Shown: piece by piece, positions 28,474-36,982 of the stretch
How the letters are laid out: each line of letters begins with the position of its first letter
How positions within the stretch are numbered: position 1 is the stretch's first letter
Source of the DNA: Marinobacter mobilis
Lineage (GTDB): Bacteria > Pseudomonadota > Gammaproteobacteria > Pseudomonadales > Oleiphilaceae
Reading direction: 5' to 3'
Length of the DNA: 64,000 bases
Assembly (NCBI RefSeq): GCF_900106945.1
Contig: NZ_FNNE01000002.1
Span: 124,001-188,000, forward strand
Translations under genes and position numbers: made by a program
The notes under the pieces: model-generated
The model's database searches: none
Told to the model about the DNA's origin: nothing
Seen by the model: the letters and a program-made list of their open reading frames with translations, nothing else

Positions 28474-31400
28474 TTGGGTAATCGGCGAGAGATAGTTCAG
28501 CCGCAATTTGCCCGGTGGGATCTGCAGCTGCAGGCGAGAGTCTGCATCCACCGCCACATTGGCAATGCCTCCGCAGATGTAGGTGAACGGCCAGAGGCCG
28601 CAGAGACCGCCGGTATTGGAGCCGGTAATCTCAATGGTGCCCTCAACGTCGGCATTGATGGTAATGGGGCTTTCATTGCTAAGCGCGATCTGCATGCGGC
28701 CATCGTCGAGGAAGGTGATCGGACCGGAGATGGTCAGGTTGTTGATCGGGTAACTCCTCAGATTATGGTTGAGGACGGCAGGTCCCAGACTCGGGTTCAG
28801 GTAGGGAGCGTCCAGATAGACATCCAGCGTGGTGCGGAAGGATAGCTGGCCATTGTCATCGTTATAGATAGCCCCCTTGGGCGGGACATCATTGCCAGCG
28901 CCATCGTCGGCGTAGCGAATGCGCATGAACATGGGGCCGGTCGGTATGCGCTCATGCTCAGACAGATCGACGCTCAGGATGAAGTCCGGGAAGGCGTCGA
29001 TAAACGAGGTGTCAATCCGGACCCAAAGGTCGTTGCTGCTGGTCGCGAGAAATGAGGGGAAGATGTCGACTTCCAGTTCGCCCTGCGCATTGGGTTGCGG
29101 ATAAATCCGGGTATCAAGCCCGGCCGTCAGGTAAATGTACTGACCCGCCGGGCAGCTGGAATCCGTCCGGCAGCCCACACGCCCCGCCGTGACTACCGTG
29201 TCCGTATTCAACGGCGACACCCCAGTCACAGTAAGCCCGGCGGCGTTGGGCATGGACTCTCCGGATTGGGAGCCAGGCTCGGTACCCTGTACGAAGCGAA
29301 GGTCGGAGTTGACGTCTGCTGTGGGCAGGTTCCGCAGTGGTAGCGGCAAGTGTCCCTCCGGCTTTGCGGCCATGAAATAATTGACCAGCTCCGGGCCCCC
29401 GTACGCACGATCATTGATGTCACGGACGCCGGAGGTCAGCACCTGGGTCTGCAATGGAAGCCCGGCGTGGGAACGGATCAGGGGACCACTGTTGCTGTAG
29501 TTGGAGCTCAGCATGTAGCGGTATAGCTGGCCATTCTGCCAGCCCATCACGGGCACAATCTGAAGTTCTCGGGTGCCCGTCTGTAAAACGTAATCAGCGC
29601 GATCGACGTCCTGCCAGACCCCATTCTGCTGATGCTGTACACGCACGGTCTGTCCGGCAATGAAGCTGCTTTCATCCATATCCTGGGAAAACCGCACCAG
29701 CAGGGGCTGGTCGCCCGGGTAGCTGGGCACCGGCAGGGCGTCATCCGAAGATTTGCCGCCGCTGCACCGGCCCTGATGGCTGGGCAGGTTGGCGCCGGTC
29801 TTGGCGCAGGGGTAGCCAGGCAAACTGGTCAGCACCAGTGGCGCCTGATCGGTGGGGGCGGTCGTGGTGGTGTCCGGAAGTGAGAACGAATAGCTTCGGG
29901 GCACCAGTGCGTTGCCGGCCAGGTCCGTCAGATTCTGCAACTCCAGGGTGTATTCAACGTTGCTGAGCAACGGGGTGTGGGGGACGATCTTGAGTGCCGA
30001 GCCATTGGGCACCAGGGTGGTCTCGATGGCGGTCAAGGTGCCGGGGCTGCCGCCGTCACTGACCAGTGTCACATGACCGGGAGCCTGAAGGCTGGTCAGC
30101 ATCATCGGTTCGGTAAAGAACACCACGAGTGGGTCGCCTGGCTGCAGGGTGTTTTCGCCACCGGCACCTGGAACCCAGTGTTTGACCTCCGGTGCAACCC
30201 GGTCGGCAAAGTCGTCGGGATTCAGCTGGCTGTCGTTGTCGGCCCGTCCTTCGAGGCGGAAGGTGATCAGGCCGGAAGCGGTGTCTAAACCCAGCACATC
30301 CGGTTCAATCACCCCGGCCGCATCGATGGCCATGACCCCATTCTCCACAAACGCCGTGCCGACCAGGTGCACGTGCAGCAATTGTTGGGCAAAGGCGCCG
30401 TTGGCTATGGGATTGTCGGTGCTCAGGGCAAGGTCCAGATAGAGCTCGACGATCCGGGGGGCGCTGTCCAGATTGGTGTAGGGATTGGGGTGCAGGAATC
30501 CGCTCGCTGCAGACAGGAATCGGATATCAATGTCACCGGAGCCAAAGCCGGCCGGCAAGGCACCTGCCACCACAACATCCAGCTGGCTGCCCTGCATCAG
30601 GGAGTTGCGGGCAATGCGTAGGGGGATGCTTTGGTCGGTACCGTCAAATCGCGGCAGGTAGCCCAGCTCGGCAAACACGAGACCGCTGGCTTCCGTTGAG
30701 TTTTCATTGCCCAGCAACAGGGATTGGAGTCCCACTGAGTTAAGGCTGGCGCCGGTCAGTTTGGAAACCAGTCGGCCGCCGTTGGAGTCCCGGGTACGTT
30801 GGGCCATCAGCCCGCGGGGGTGGGTATCAGTGGCCAGGTATTGCCAGGGCTCGGCCGGAACCTCCATAGGGGTGTCGGCAATCCGGCTGTGAATGCCGTC
30901 GGTGATCGCCAGTTGGTAGACTTCGCCTGGAGTGAGCGGGTCCAGTGGATCGATGGTAATGCGATGGTCCTGAACCAGTACCTGGGCATTCACCAGATCG
31001 CCATTTGAGCGGATCAGGCTAAGGGTTTCGCCGTAGCGTACGGTCACCGGGTCTACCGGCTCACTGGTCTGCAGCCGGAAGACGGTCATGTCAGTGGCTG
31101 GATAGCTTGCCGAACCGTCGGGAATCCGGCGAATTACCCGGAATGAGCCGATGCCCTCGGTTTGCTCCAGCAGCGGACCATCGGTCGCGGGAGCGGTTGA
31201 GAAATCGAATTTGCCAGGCAACACCAGGTCCTCACCGTCGGTTTTGAGGGTGTAGGTTGCGCTATGGGCAAGTGCGCTTGCGGGCTGGAGTACCAGGCCC
31301 TGCTGGTCCTCAGTAAGGCGGATGCCGTTCAGGGTGATCTCGCCCCCCGGGCCCATCAGAGCCAGCTGCTTGGCGAGATCCGCGGCCTCCCCGGCCAGTG

Positions 31401-31701
31401 GCTGACTGAAGCGCAGCAGAATGGGGGCGGATGTTGGTACCGCTGACTGACCATCAAGAGGATAGCTGTAAGTCAGTGCCTGGGGCACCGCCGGCGTTCT
31501 GAGTTGGGATAACTCCTCGCCACAGCCGGTCAGAAACAGGCCGCCGACCAACGGCAGTAGCAGCGTGGCAGGTCGGATAGTTCTGGCATCTGAGGTTGTT
31601 GAAGCGGTTTTTGCGTGGCTCCGTCGAACGGACGACGATCCCGACAGCGGCGCGGATGGCATCGCGTTGCGCGCCCGCAGAATGCAGGGGAACAGGTTCA
31701 T
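28471..31701 (-). CDS. Large Ig-like-domain lipoprotein
   Basis: 1,076 residues. An unusually long N-region (about 45 residues, with Arg/Ser) precedes the hydrophobic core and lipobox FLTGC (Cys near residue 60); an internal ATG about 13 codons in is an alternative start, but GAGG is well placed for the first. Several Big_5 (bacterial Ig-like) domains follow, recognised by PLDGQSAVPTSAPILLRFSQPL, PGDPLVVFFTEPMMLTSLQAPG with TPLLSNVEYTLELQNLTDLAGN, and PGDQPLLVRFSQDMDESSF. The last 300 residues are less regular and beta-rich. Such proteins are surface-exposed adhesins or scaffold proteins; no specific partner can be named. The 299 bases upstream contain no supported gene besides the promoter of the divergent PadR gene. 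Confidence 0.82.
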   Translation of the reverse strand: MNLFPCILRARNAMPSAPLSGSSSVRRSHAKTASTTSDARTIRPATLLLPLVGGLFLTGCGEELSQLRTPAVPQALTYSYPLDGQSAVPTSAPILLRFSQPLAGEAADLAKQLALMGPGGEITLNGIRLTEDQQGLVLQPASALAHSATYTLKTDGEDLVLPGKFDFSTAPATDGPLLEQTEGIGSFRVIRRIPDGSASYPATDMTVFRLQTSEPVDPVTVRYGETLSLIRSNGDLVNAQVLVQDHRITIDPLDPLTPGEVYQLAITDGIHSRIADTPMEVPAEPWQYLATDTHPRGLMAQRTRDSNGGRLVSKLTGASLNSVGLQSLLLGNENSTEASGLVFAELGYLPRFDGTDQSIPLRIARNSLMQGSQLDVVVAGALPAGFGSGDIDIRFLSAASGFLHPNPYTNLDSAPRIVELYLDLALSTDNPIANGAFAQQLLHVHLVGTAFVENGVMAIDAAGVIEPDVLGLDTASGLITFRLEGRADNDSQLNPDDFADRVAPEVKHWVPGAGGENTLQPGDPLVVFFTEPMMLTSLQAPGHVTLVSDGGSPGTLTAIETTLVPNGSALKIVPHTPLLSNVEYTLELQNLTDLAGNALVPRSYSFSLPDTTTTAPTDQAPLVLTSLPGYPCAKTGANLPSHQGRCSGGKSSDDALPVPSYPGDQPLLVRFSQDMDESSFIAGQTVRVQHQQNGVWQDVDRADYVLQTGTRELQIVPVMGWQNGQLYRYMLSSNYSNSGPLIRSHAGLPLQTQVLTSGVRDINDRAYGGPELVNYFMAAKPEGHLPLPLRNLPTADVNSDLRFVQGTEPGSQSGESMPNAAGLTVTGVSPLNTDTVVTAGRVGCRTDSSCPAGQYIYLTAGLDTRIYPQPNAQGELEVDIFPSFLATSSNDLWVRIDTSFIDAFPDFILSVDLSEHERIPTGPMFMRIRYADDGAGNDVPPKGAIYNDDNGQLSFRTTLDVYLDAPYLNPSLGPAVLNHNLRSYPINNLTISGPITFLDDGRMQIALSNESPITINADVEGTIEITGSNTGGLCGLWPFTYICGGIANVAVDADSRLQLQIPPGKLRLNYLSPITQ

Positions 31702-31966
31702 GTGAAGGCCTCGGTCTTTATGGATGTTGTAATTTTTATTGCGGGCGGACCGGTTGGATTATTGGTGTGGTTGTCGTTGATCCGCCGTTTGATGTTGCAC
31801 CTGAGGCATTGTCATTGAAGGTAACGTCAATGGGGTGTGCAAAATAGGACGAATGCAGGGCCGGGCGCTGGTAGTGATTGGGAATCCTTCTGGGTTTGTG
31901 ATGGGTGTCACAAAACGGGGGGCAGTTGGGCGGGGGTTCAGGGTGATGCAGGGTCTCGCGGTTTGG

Positions 31967-31994
31967 TTGACAGTCCCTGCCGCCCCGATAAAAT
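31967..31994 (+). promoter_or_regulatory. Strong promoter placing the PadR start codon at +1
   Basis: TTGACA, 16 bp, TAAAAT. The expected first transcribed base, 7 bases after the -10, is the A of the ATG at 32001. No ribosome site occurs between, which suggests a leaderless mRNA. Confidence 0.65.
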
Positions 31995-32000
31995 TCCTGA

Positions 32001-32564
32001 ATGTCCATTCAGCACGCGTTATTAACGTCCCTCCTTGAAAAGCCTTCCACCGGCTATGGTCTGGCGAGCCGCTTTGATCGCTCCATTGGCTATTTCTGGC
32101 AAGCGACACATCAGCAGATCTATCGGGAGCTTCGCCGAATGGCGGCTGCAGGCTGGGTGGTGGCGGACGAGGAAGGGCAGGATGGCGGGCGTAAGCGCAA
32201 GACCTATCGGGTGCTTCCTGCCGGGGTGGATGAGCTCAGGCGATGGGGGGCAGAGCCTGCCCAGACCCTGGATGGTCGGCGCGAATTGCTGATCAAGCTT
32301 AGGGCGGAAGCGGTGCTGGGGCCGCTGGGTGCGCGGGATGAGCTGCTGCGCCTCATGGTCTGCCATGAGGCGCAGCTGGAAACCTATCGCCAGATTGAGA
32401 AACGGGATTTCCCCGACGGGGCTATGACCGTACCGCAACAGCTCCAGCATCGGGTGCTGGCCATGGGCATTCAGTCGGAAGAGAGCTGGCTGTCCTGGGC
32501 CCGGGAAACCCTGCCGGTTCTGGAGGCGGCCCTTGCGGATGCCTCGGGAGACCGGCGTAGTTAA
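32001..32564 (+). CDS. PadR family transcriptional regulator
   Basis: 187 residues. The N-terminal winged helix matches PadR (IQHALLTSLLEKPSTGYGLA, QQIYRELRRMAAAGWVVADE, KTYRVLPAGVDELRRW). The C-terminal half is the helical Vir_act_alpha_C domain that mediates dimerisation. PadR proteins usually repress genes for phenolic or drug stress. Downstream is a convergent nitronate monooxygenase gene. It appears to be translated from a leaderless transcript. Confidence 0.88.
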   Translation: MSIQHALLTSLLEKPSTGYGLASRFDRSIGYFWQATHQQIYRELRRMAAAGWVVADEEGQDGGRKRKTYRVLPAGVDELRRWGAEPAQTLDGRRELLIKLRAEAVLGPLGARDELLRLMVCHEAQLETYRQIEKRDFPDGAMTVPQQLQHRVLAMGIQSEESWLSWARETLPVLEAALADASGDRRS

Positions 32565-32601
32565 CCCAATGCTTGGTGAGTAGGGGCTGCTGATGTCCCG
32601 G

Positions 32602-33573
32602 TCATGAGGACGCGCTTGCCAGCCCCAGCCGTTCCCTTGCCGCGTTATATTCTTCTTTCATCCGGTGTACCAGATCGGCAGCCGGCTCGACCTGCTTGAT
32701 GGCGCCGATCCCCTGGCCAGCACCCCAGATATCACGCCAGGCCTTGGCGCCACCTTCCGAACCAAAACTCATCTGTGACGGATCAGACTGCGGAAGGTCG
32801 GCAGGGTCCAGGCCGCTATTGATAATGCTCTGCTTCAGATAGTTGCCATGCACGCCGGTGAACAGATTCGAGTACACAATGTCGTCCGCCATGCCATCAA
32901 CGATGGCTTGCTTGTAGGCCTCGGCGGCGTTTGCCTCACGAGTGGCAATGAACGCTGAGCCAATATAAGCAAGGTCGGCTCCGGCGGCTTGTGCGGCAAG
33001 AATGGCGTTGCCATTGGCGATGGCTCCGGACAACAGCAAGGGGCCATCAAACCACTCGCGGATTTCCTGGATCAGGGCGAACGGCGATTGGGTACCGGCG
33101 TGTCCACCGGCACCTGCGGCGACGGCAATCAGGCCATCGGCGCCTTTTTCAATGGCTTTGTGGGCGAACCGGTTGTTGATGATGTCGTGCAGGACAATGC
33201 CCCCGTAGCTGTGTACGGCTTCATTGACGTCCTCTCTGGCGCCCAGGGAGGTAATGACGATCGGGACCTTGTACTTCACGCACAGATCGAGGTCGTGCTG
33301 AAGACGGTCATTGGACTTGTGGACAATCTGGTTGACCGCAAACGGGGCTGCCGGATGGTCCGGGTTTTGTTCGTTGTACTCGGCCAGTTCGCGGGTGATC
33401 CGCTGTAACCATTCTTCCAGAACCGGTGCCGGACGTGCGTTTAGGGCCGGAAACGAACCGACGACACCTGCCTTGCACTGGGCAATGACCAGATCCGGGT
33501 TGGAAATGATGAACAGGGGAGAGCCGACGGCAGGTAGCGACAGTCGGCCTTTCAGAATGTCAGGTAGGGACAT
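32602..33573 (-). CDS. Nitronate monooxygenase family flavoprotein
   Basis: 323-residue FMN TIM-barrel of the 2-nitropropane dioxygenase/NMO family (also annotated as NAD(P)H-dependent flavin oxidoreductase). Visible: GSPLFIISNPDLVIAQCKAG at the N-terminus, the FMN-phosphate loop GADGLIAVAAGAGGHAGTQS, SGAIANGNAILAAQAAGADLAYIGSAFIAT, and the C-terminal WGAGQGIGAIKQ. The GGHAG motif is the NMO hallmark. It follows an NTF2-like gene by 35 bases on the same strand, so they are probably an operon. True substrate (nitronate or another) is uncertain. Confidence 0.9.
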   Translation of the reverse strand: MSLPDILKGRLSLPAVGSPLFIISNPDLVIAQCKAGVVGSFPALNARPAPVLEEWLQRITRELAEYNEQNPDHPAAPFAVNQIVHKSNDRLQHDLDLCVKYKVPIVITSLGAREDVNEAVHSYGGIVLHDIINNRFAHKAIEKGADGLIAVAAGAGGHAGTQSPFALIQEIREWFDGPLLLSGAIANGNAILAAQAAGADLAYIGSAFIATREANAAEAYKQAIVDGMADDIVYSNLFTGVHGNYLKQSIINSGLDPADLPQSDPSQMSFGSEGGAKAWRDIWGAGQGIGAIKQVEPAADLVHRMKEEYNAARERLGLASASS

Positions 33574-33608
33574 GGTAGCTCCATTCAGCGTCTGGGGGAT
33601 GAGTGTGA

Positions 33609-34046
33609 TCAGGCACCTTCGCCCTTGAGCATAGCGAGATAAGGCGCAACGCGCTTGCCCATTTCGCCGGCAAGGGCCTGAAGGCCGGAGAGGGGGCGAA
33701 TCATGACCTCGAACTCGACGATCTTGCCGTCGTCGTCAAAGCGGATCATATCGATCCCCTTGACCGACTTGTCGCCGACGTTGGCACTGAACTCCAGTAC
33801 GACGCTGCAACCATCATCGCCCGTAAACTCGCGGTGATAACGGAAATCGCTGAATACCTCAGTGACGGTTTTCAGCACAAGCTTGATGGCGTCCTTGCCC
33901 GGGTATGGGGTGTGGGCGGCCGGAGAGCGGAAAACGACCTGGTTGGATAGCAGTGGCTCCAGCTTTTCGAGGGCATTCTGAGCCATCAGTTGGTGCCAGG
34001 TTGCGAGGCCCTGTTGAGCGTTCTCAGAGAGCGGTGTTGTTGGCAT
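33609..34046 (-). CDS. NTF2-like (SnoaL) family protein
   Basis: 145 residues. A cone-shaped alpha+beta NTF2-like fold is indicated by WHQLMAQNALEKLEPLLSNQVVFRSPAAHTPYPGKDAIK and VLEFSANVGDKSVKGIDMIRFDDDGKIVEFEVMIRP. Members act as small-molecule isomerases, hydrolases or binding proteins. GGGAG stands before its ATG. First gene of a two-gene unit with the nitronate monooxygenase, and preceded by a 24-bp palindrome that is probably its operator. Confidence 0.85.
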   Translation of the reverse strand: MPTTPLSENAQQGLATWHQLMAQNALEKLEPLLSNQVVFRSPAAHTPYPGKDAIKLVLKTVTEVFSDFRYHREFTGDDGCSVVLEFSANVGDKSVKGIDMIRFDDDGKIVEFEVMIRPLSGLQALAGEMGKRVAPYLAMLKGEGA

Positions 34047-34121
34047 TGGGGTCTCCCAGCATGGGTGGGTGGCCTGGGCAGGCTGCCTGGCCGGTTGGTG
34101 AAAAACTATCAGTGCACTTGT

Positions 34122-34145
34122 TTATATGCAACTGGTTTCATATAA
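34122..34145. promoter_or_regulatory. 24-bp palindromic operator upstream of the NTF2/NMO operon
   Basis: TTATATG-c-AAC-tg-GTT-t-CATATAA: outer 7-bp and inner 3-bp arms match exactly. It lies 76 bases before the NTF2-like start codon and 81 before the TIGR02647 start on the other strand. On the minus strand TTGCAT, 17 bp and TAGTTT could be a promoter beginning within it. The size suits a TetR- or MarR-type dimer. Confidence 0.55.
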
Positions 34146-34226
34146 GGTCTTGCGCATTCGGGGTTGCAGGTGGCGGAAGTTCGGACAACACTAAACCCGA
34201 TTCCAATAATAATGTGAGGTAGATCC

Positions 34227-34466
34227 ATGCCGTTTTCTTCCGATCAGATTGCCGAACTCAAACTGTTGTCCCTGTTCGATTCCAGTTCGTCCCAGGAAGG
34301 GATCAAGGTCCATCAGCACAGTGCCGCGCCCGAGGCTGTAGCCGCAGCTGAACGTCTGTTCCGCAAAGGGCTGATAACTCAGCATGACGGGGGCTATCTG
34401 ACCAGTCTTGGCTGTGAGGCTGTCGAGCAGACCCAGCAGCTATTGGCCATGCTTACCGACGAGTAA
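34227..34466 (+). CDS. TIGR02647 family small protein
   Basis: 79 residues with GAGG before the ATG. It matches what I recall of TIGR02647, a short family of unknown function in Pseudomonas and relatives: MPFSSDQIAELKLLSLFDSS, then GIKVHQHSAAPEAVAAAERL and GLITQHDGGYLTSLG. The last part resembles a winged-helix wing (TQHDGGYLT), so a DNA-binding or partner-binding role is possible. It is cytoplasmic by sequence and convergent with pycR. Confidence 0.82.
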   Translation: MPFSSDQIAELKLLSLFDSSSSQEGIKVHQHSAAPEAVAAAERLFRKGLITQHDGGYLTSLGCEAVEQTQQLLAMLTDE

Positions 34467-34470
34467 GGGG

Positions 34471-35424
34471 TCAGGTTTGTTGCGAGCGGCGCAGGAACTG
34501 CTGCTCGAACTGTCGAATGTTCTGTTGGATATAGTCCAGAAAGGCTCTCATGGCGGGGGTGGGGTGTTTGGCCTGAGGGTACACAACGCACCAGCTCCGG
34601 CGCAGAGGGAAGCCGGGCAGGTCAACGATGTGCAGGTTGCCCAGAGACAGTTCCGGAAGGATGCTCAGCTTCGGTAGGACCGCCACTCCCAGGCCTGCCA
34701 TGACCGCGTGTTTGACCGCATCGTTGGAGCCCAGCTCCATGTTTGGGCGAACCTTCAGGTGCTGCTGCTGACAGTGGAGCTCCAGAGCCAGGCGGCTGCC
34801 TGAGCCCGGCTCGCGCATCAGCAACTGGCTGTCGAGAAACTCCTGTGGGTCGGGGCGCTCTCGCGTCAGCAGTGGGTGTCCGGAGGGGGCGACTGGTACC
34901 AGTTCATTGTCCAGGAACGGAATGGAGGTCAGTGGCCGTTCGGTGGGTACCATGCCCATGATGACCAGGTCGTCGCGGTTTTCATTTAACCGCTGGATGG
35001 CGGTTGCACGGTTGACCACTGTTACGCTGACGTGAACCTGAGGGTTGAGGTTGAGGAACGCCCGCAACAGGTACGGCACCACATACTGGGCGGTGTTTAC
35101 CGCCACCAGACGCAGCTCCCCTGCGACCTTGCCCTGTAATGCGGCGAGGTTGGTCTGCAATCGACGCACTTCTCCAAAAATCGCGCCTGCACTGCGGGCA
35201 AGGGCTTCTCCGGCGGCGGTGCAGTAAAGTCGTCGTCCGACATATTCAAACAAAGGCATGTCCAGGGCCTGCTCCAGCTGTCTGATCTGGCTGCTGACCG
35301 CGGGTTGGGTGAGTCCCAGGCGCTCGCCGGCACGGCTGTAGCTCTTCAGTTCGTGGACGGAGAGGAATACCTGCAGTTGACGAAAAGTCAGCCGGCTGGC
35401 CAGTTGTTGAGTGCTGAAGGGCAT
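34471..35424 (-). CDS. pycR: LysR family regulator of pyruvate carboxylase, PycR-like
   Basis: 317 residues. Winged helix (LTFRQLQVFLSVHELKSYSR, then GLTQPAVSSQIRQLEQ) and a LysR effector domain (GELRLVAVNTAQYVVPYLLRAFLN). It is divergent from pycA, the arrangement I recall from Pseudomonas aeruginosa pycR-pycA-pycB, where PycR affects the pyruvate carboxylase operon. A 24-bp palindrome in the shared promoter region is the likely binding site; it is 22 bases before the pycR start, so autoregulation is expected. Confidence 0.85.
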   Translation of the reverse strand: MPFSTQQLASRLTFRQLQVFLSVHELKSYSRAGERLGLTQPAVSSQIRQLEQALDMPLFEYVGRRLYCTAAGEALARSAGAIFGEVRRLQTNLAALQGKVAGELRLVAVNTAQYVVPYLLRAFLNLNPQVHVSVTVVNRATAIQRLNENRDDLVIMGMVPTERPLTSIPFLDNELVPVAPSGHPLLTRERPDPQEFLDSQLLMREPGSGSRLALELHCQQQHLKVRPNMELGSNDAVKHAVMAGLGVAVLPKLSILPELSLGNLHIVDLPGFPLRRSWCVVYPQAKHPTPAMRAFLDYIQQNIRQFEQQFLRRSQQT

Positions 35425-35445
35425 GGTTGTCAGTCAGATTGCCGA

Positions 35446-35469
35446 ATGTATAAGCAATAGCTTATACAT
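35446..35469. promoter_or_regulatory. Palindromic LysR site between pycR and pycA
   Basis: ATGTATAAGC-AATA-GCTTATACAT: ten perfect pairs around four bases. On the plus strand TTGCCG (35439-35444), 18 bp and TATACA (35463-35468) give a possible pycA promoter whose -10 lies in the right arm. Confidence 0.65.
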
Positions 35470-35547
35470 AAGAGAAATTATATCAATTTCAATTATGGTT
35501 GGTCTGTGGCTAGTCTGAGTGTGGGGCGAATTGACGAGGAATTTCCC

Positions 35548-36963
35548 ATGCTCAAGAAAGTTCTGATTGCCAATCGCGGTGAAATTGCGGTCCGGATTGA
35601 ACGGGCCTGCGCCGAGATGGGTATCCGCTCGGTAGCGATTTACACCGAGCCGGATCGCTACGGCTTGCACGTCAAGCGTGCGGATGAAGCCTACTCGCTG
35701 GGGGACGATCCTTTGGCGGGCTATCTTGATCCGGCAAGGATCGTCAACCTGGCGGTGGAAACGGGGTGTGATGCCATTCATCCGGGTTATGGTTTCCTGT
35801 CTGAAAATGCGGAATTTGCGGCCCTGTGTGAACGCAAGGGTGTGACCTTTATCGGGCCCAAGGCCGAGGTCATTAACAAAATGGGTGACAAGACCCAGGC
35901 CCGTGACAGTATGCGCGCAGCCGGAGTGCCGGTGACGCCAGGCTCTGAGGGCAATCTTGAGAATCTGGATGAGGCGCTGCGGCTGGCCGGTGAGATCGGC
36001 TATCCGGTGATGGTCAAGGCCACCTCCGGTGGTGGTGGTCGGGGCATTCGTCGATGCGATACTCCGGAAGAGCTGAAGGCTCAGTATCCCCGAGTGATTT
36101 CCGAGGCGACCAAGGCTTTCGGGTCCGCCGAAGTGTTCATGGAGAAATGCATTGTTAATCCTCGTCATATTGAGGTGCAGGTGCTGGCGGACAGTGACGG
36201 TAACGCCGTTCATCTGTTCGAAAGGGATTGTTCGATCCAGCGCCGTAACCAGAAACTGATCGAAATCGCGCCCAGCCCCCAGTTGACTCCCGAACAGCGC
36301 CAGTACATCGGCAACCTTGCAGTAACTGCGGCCCGGGCCGTCGGCTATGAAAATGCCGGTACCGTCGAGTTCCTGCTCACCGGCAATGAAGTCTACTTCA
36401 TGGAAATGAACACCCGGGTGCAGGTGGAACACACCATCACGGAAGCCATTACCGGTGTGGACATTGTCCGTGAGCAGTTACGGATCGCCTCTGGCCTTCC
36501 CCTCAGTTACCGCCAGGAAGATATCCAGTTCCGCGGTTATGCGATCCAGATGCGGATTAATGCTGAGGATCCGAAGAATGACTTTTTGCCCAGTTTTGGG
36601 CGCATCACTCATTACTATGCACCAGGCGGACCGGGCGTGCGGGTCGATACCGCGATCTATACGGGTTATGAGATTCCGCCCTATTTCGATTCCATGTGTC
36701 TGAAACTGGTGGTGTGGGCGTTGACCTGGGAAGAGGCCATTGCCCGCAGTGAACGGGCTTTGGACGATATGCGTCTGCATGGCATCCGCACCACGGCGAG
36801 TTACTACCAACAGATTTTCAAGCACCCGGACTTCAGGGCGGGGGTATTTGATACCAGCTTTGTGCCCGCGCATCCGGAGTTGCTGAACTATTCCACCAAG
36901 CGTCAGCCCAGCGAAATAGCGCTGGCGATTGCTGCCGCCATTGCCGCCCACGCGGGCTGGTAA
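35548..36963 (+). CDS. pycA: Pyruvate carboxylase subunit A (biotin carboxylase)
   Basis: ATP-dependent carboxylation of biotin with bicarbonate, the first half-reaction of the two-subunit pyruvate carboxylase. 471 residues; start at the ATG with GAGGAA ahead (an open frame extends 14 codons upstream). Biotin carboxylase N-domain (LKKVLIANRGEIAVRI), ATP-grasp loop KATSGGGGRGIRR, catalytic region FMEMNTRVQVEHTITEAITG, and the C-terminal barrel. Stand-alone AccC would look similar, but the partner 19 bases downstream is a PycB-type subunit, not AccB, so pyruvate carboxylase is the better call. Confidence 0.93.
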   Translation: MLKKVLIANRGEIAVRIERACAEMGIRSVAIYTEPDRYGLHVKRADEAYSLGDDPLAGYLDPARIVNLAVETGCDAIHPGYGFLSENAEFAALCERKGVTFIGPKAEVINKMGDKTQARDSMRAAGVPVTPGSEGNLENLDEALRLAGEIGYPVMVKATSGGGGRGIRRCDTPEELKAQYPRVISEATKAFGSAEVFMEKCIVNPRHIEVQVLADSDGNAVHLFERDCSIQRRNQKLIEIAPSPQLTPEQRQYIGNLAVTAARAVGYENAGTVEFLLTGNEVYFMEMNTRVQVEHTITEAITGVDIVREQLRIASGLPLSYRQEDIQFRGYAIQMRINAEDPKNDFLPSFGRITHYYAPGGPGVRVDTAIYTGYEIPPYFDSMCLKLVVWALTWEEAIARSERALDDMRLHGIRTTASYYQQIFKHPDFRAGVFDTSFVPAHPELLNYSTKRQPSEIALAIAAAIAAHAGW

Positions 36964-36982
36964 CACGCAGGAGGACATCACT

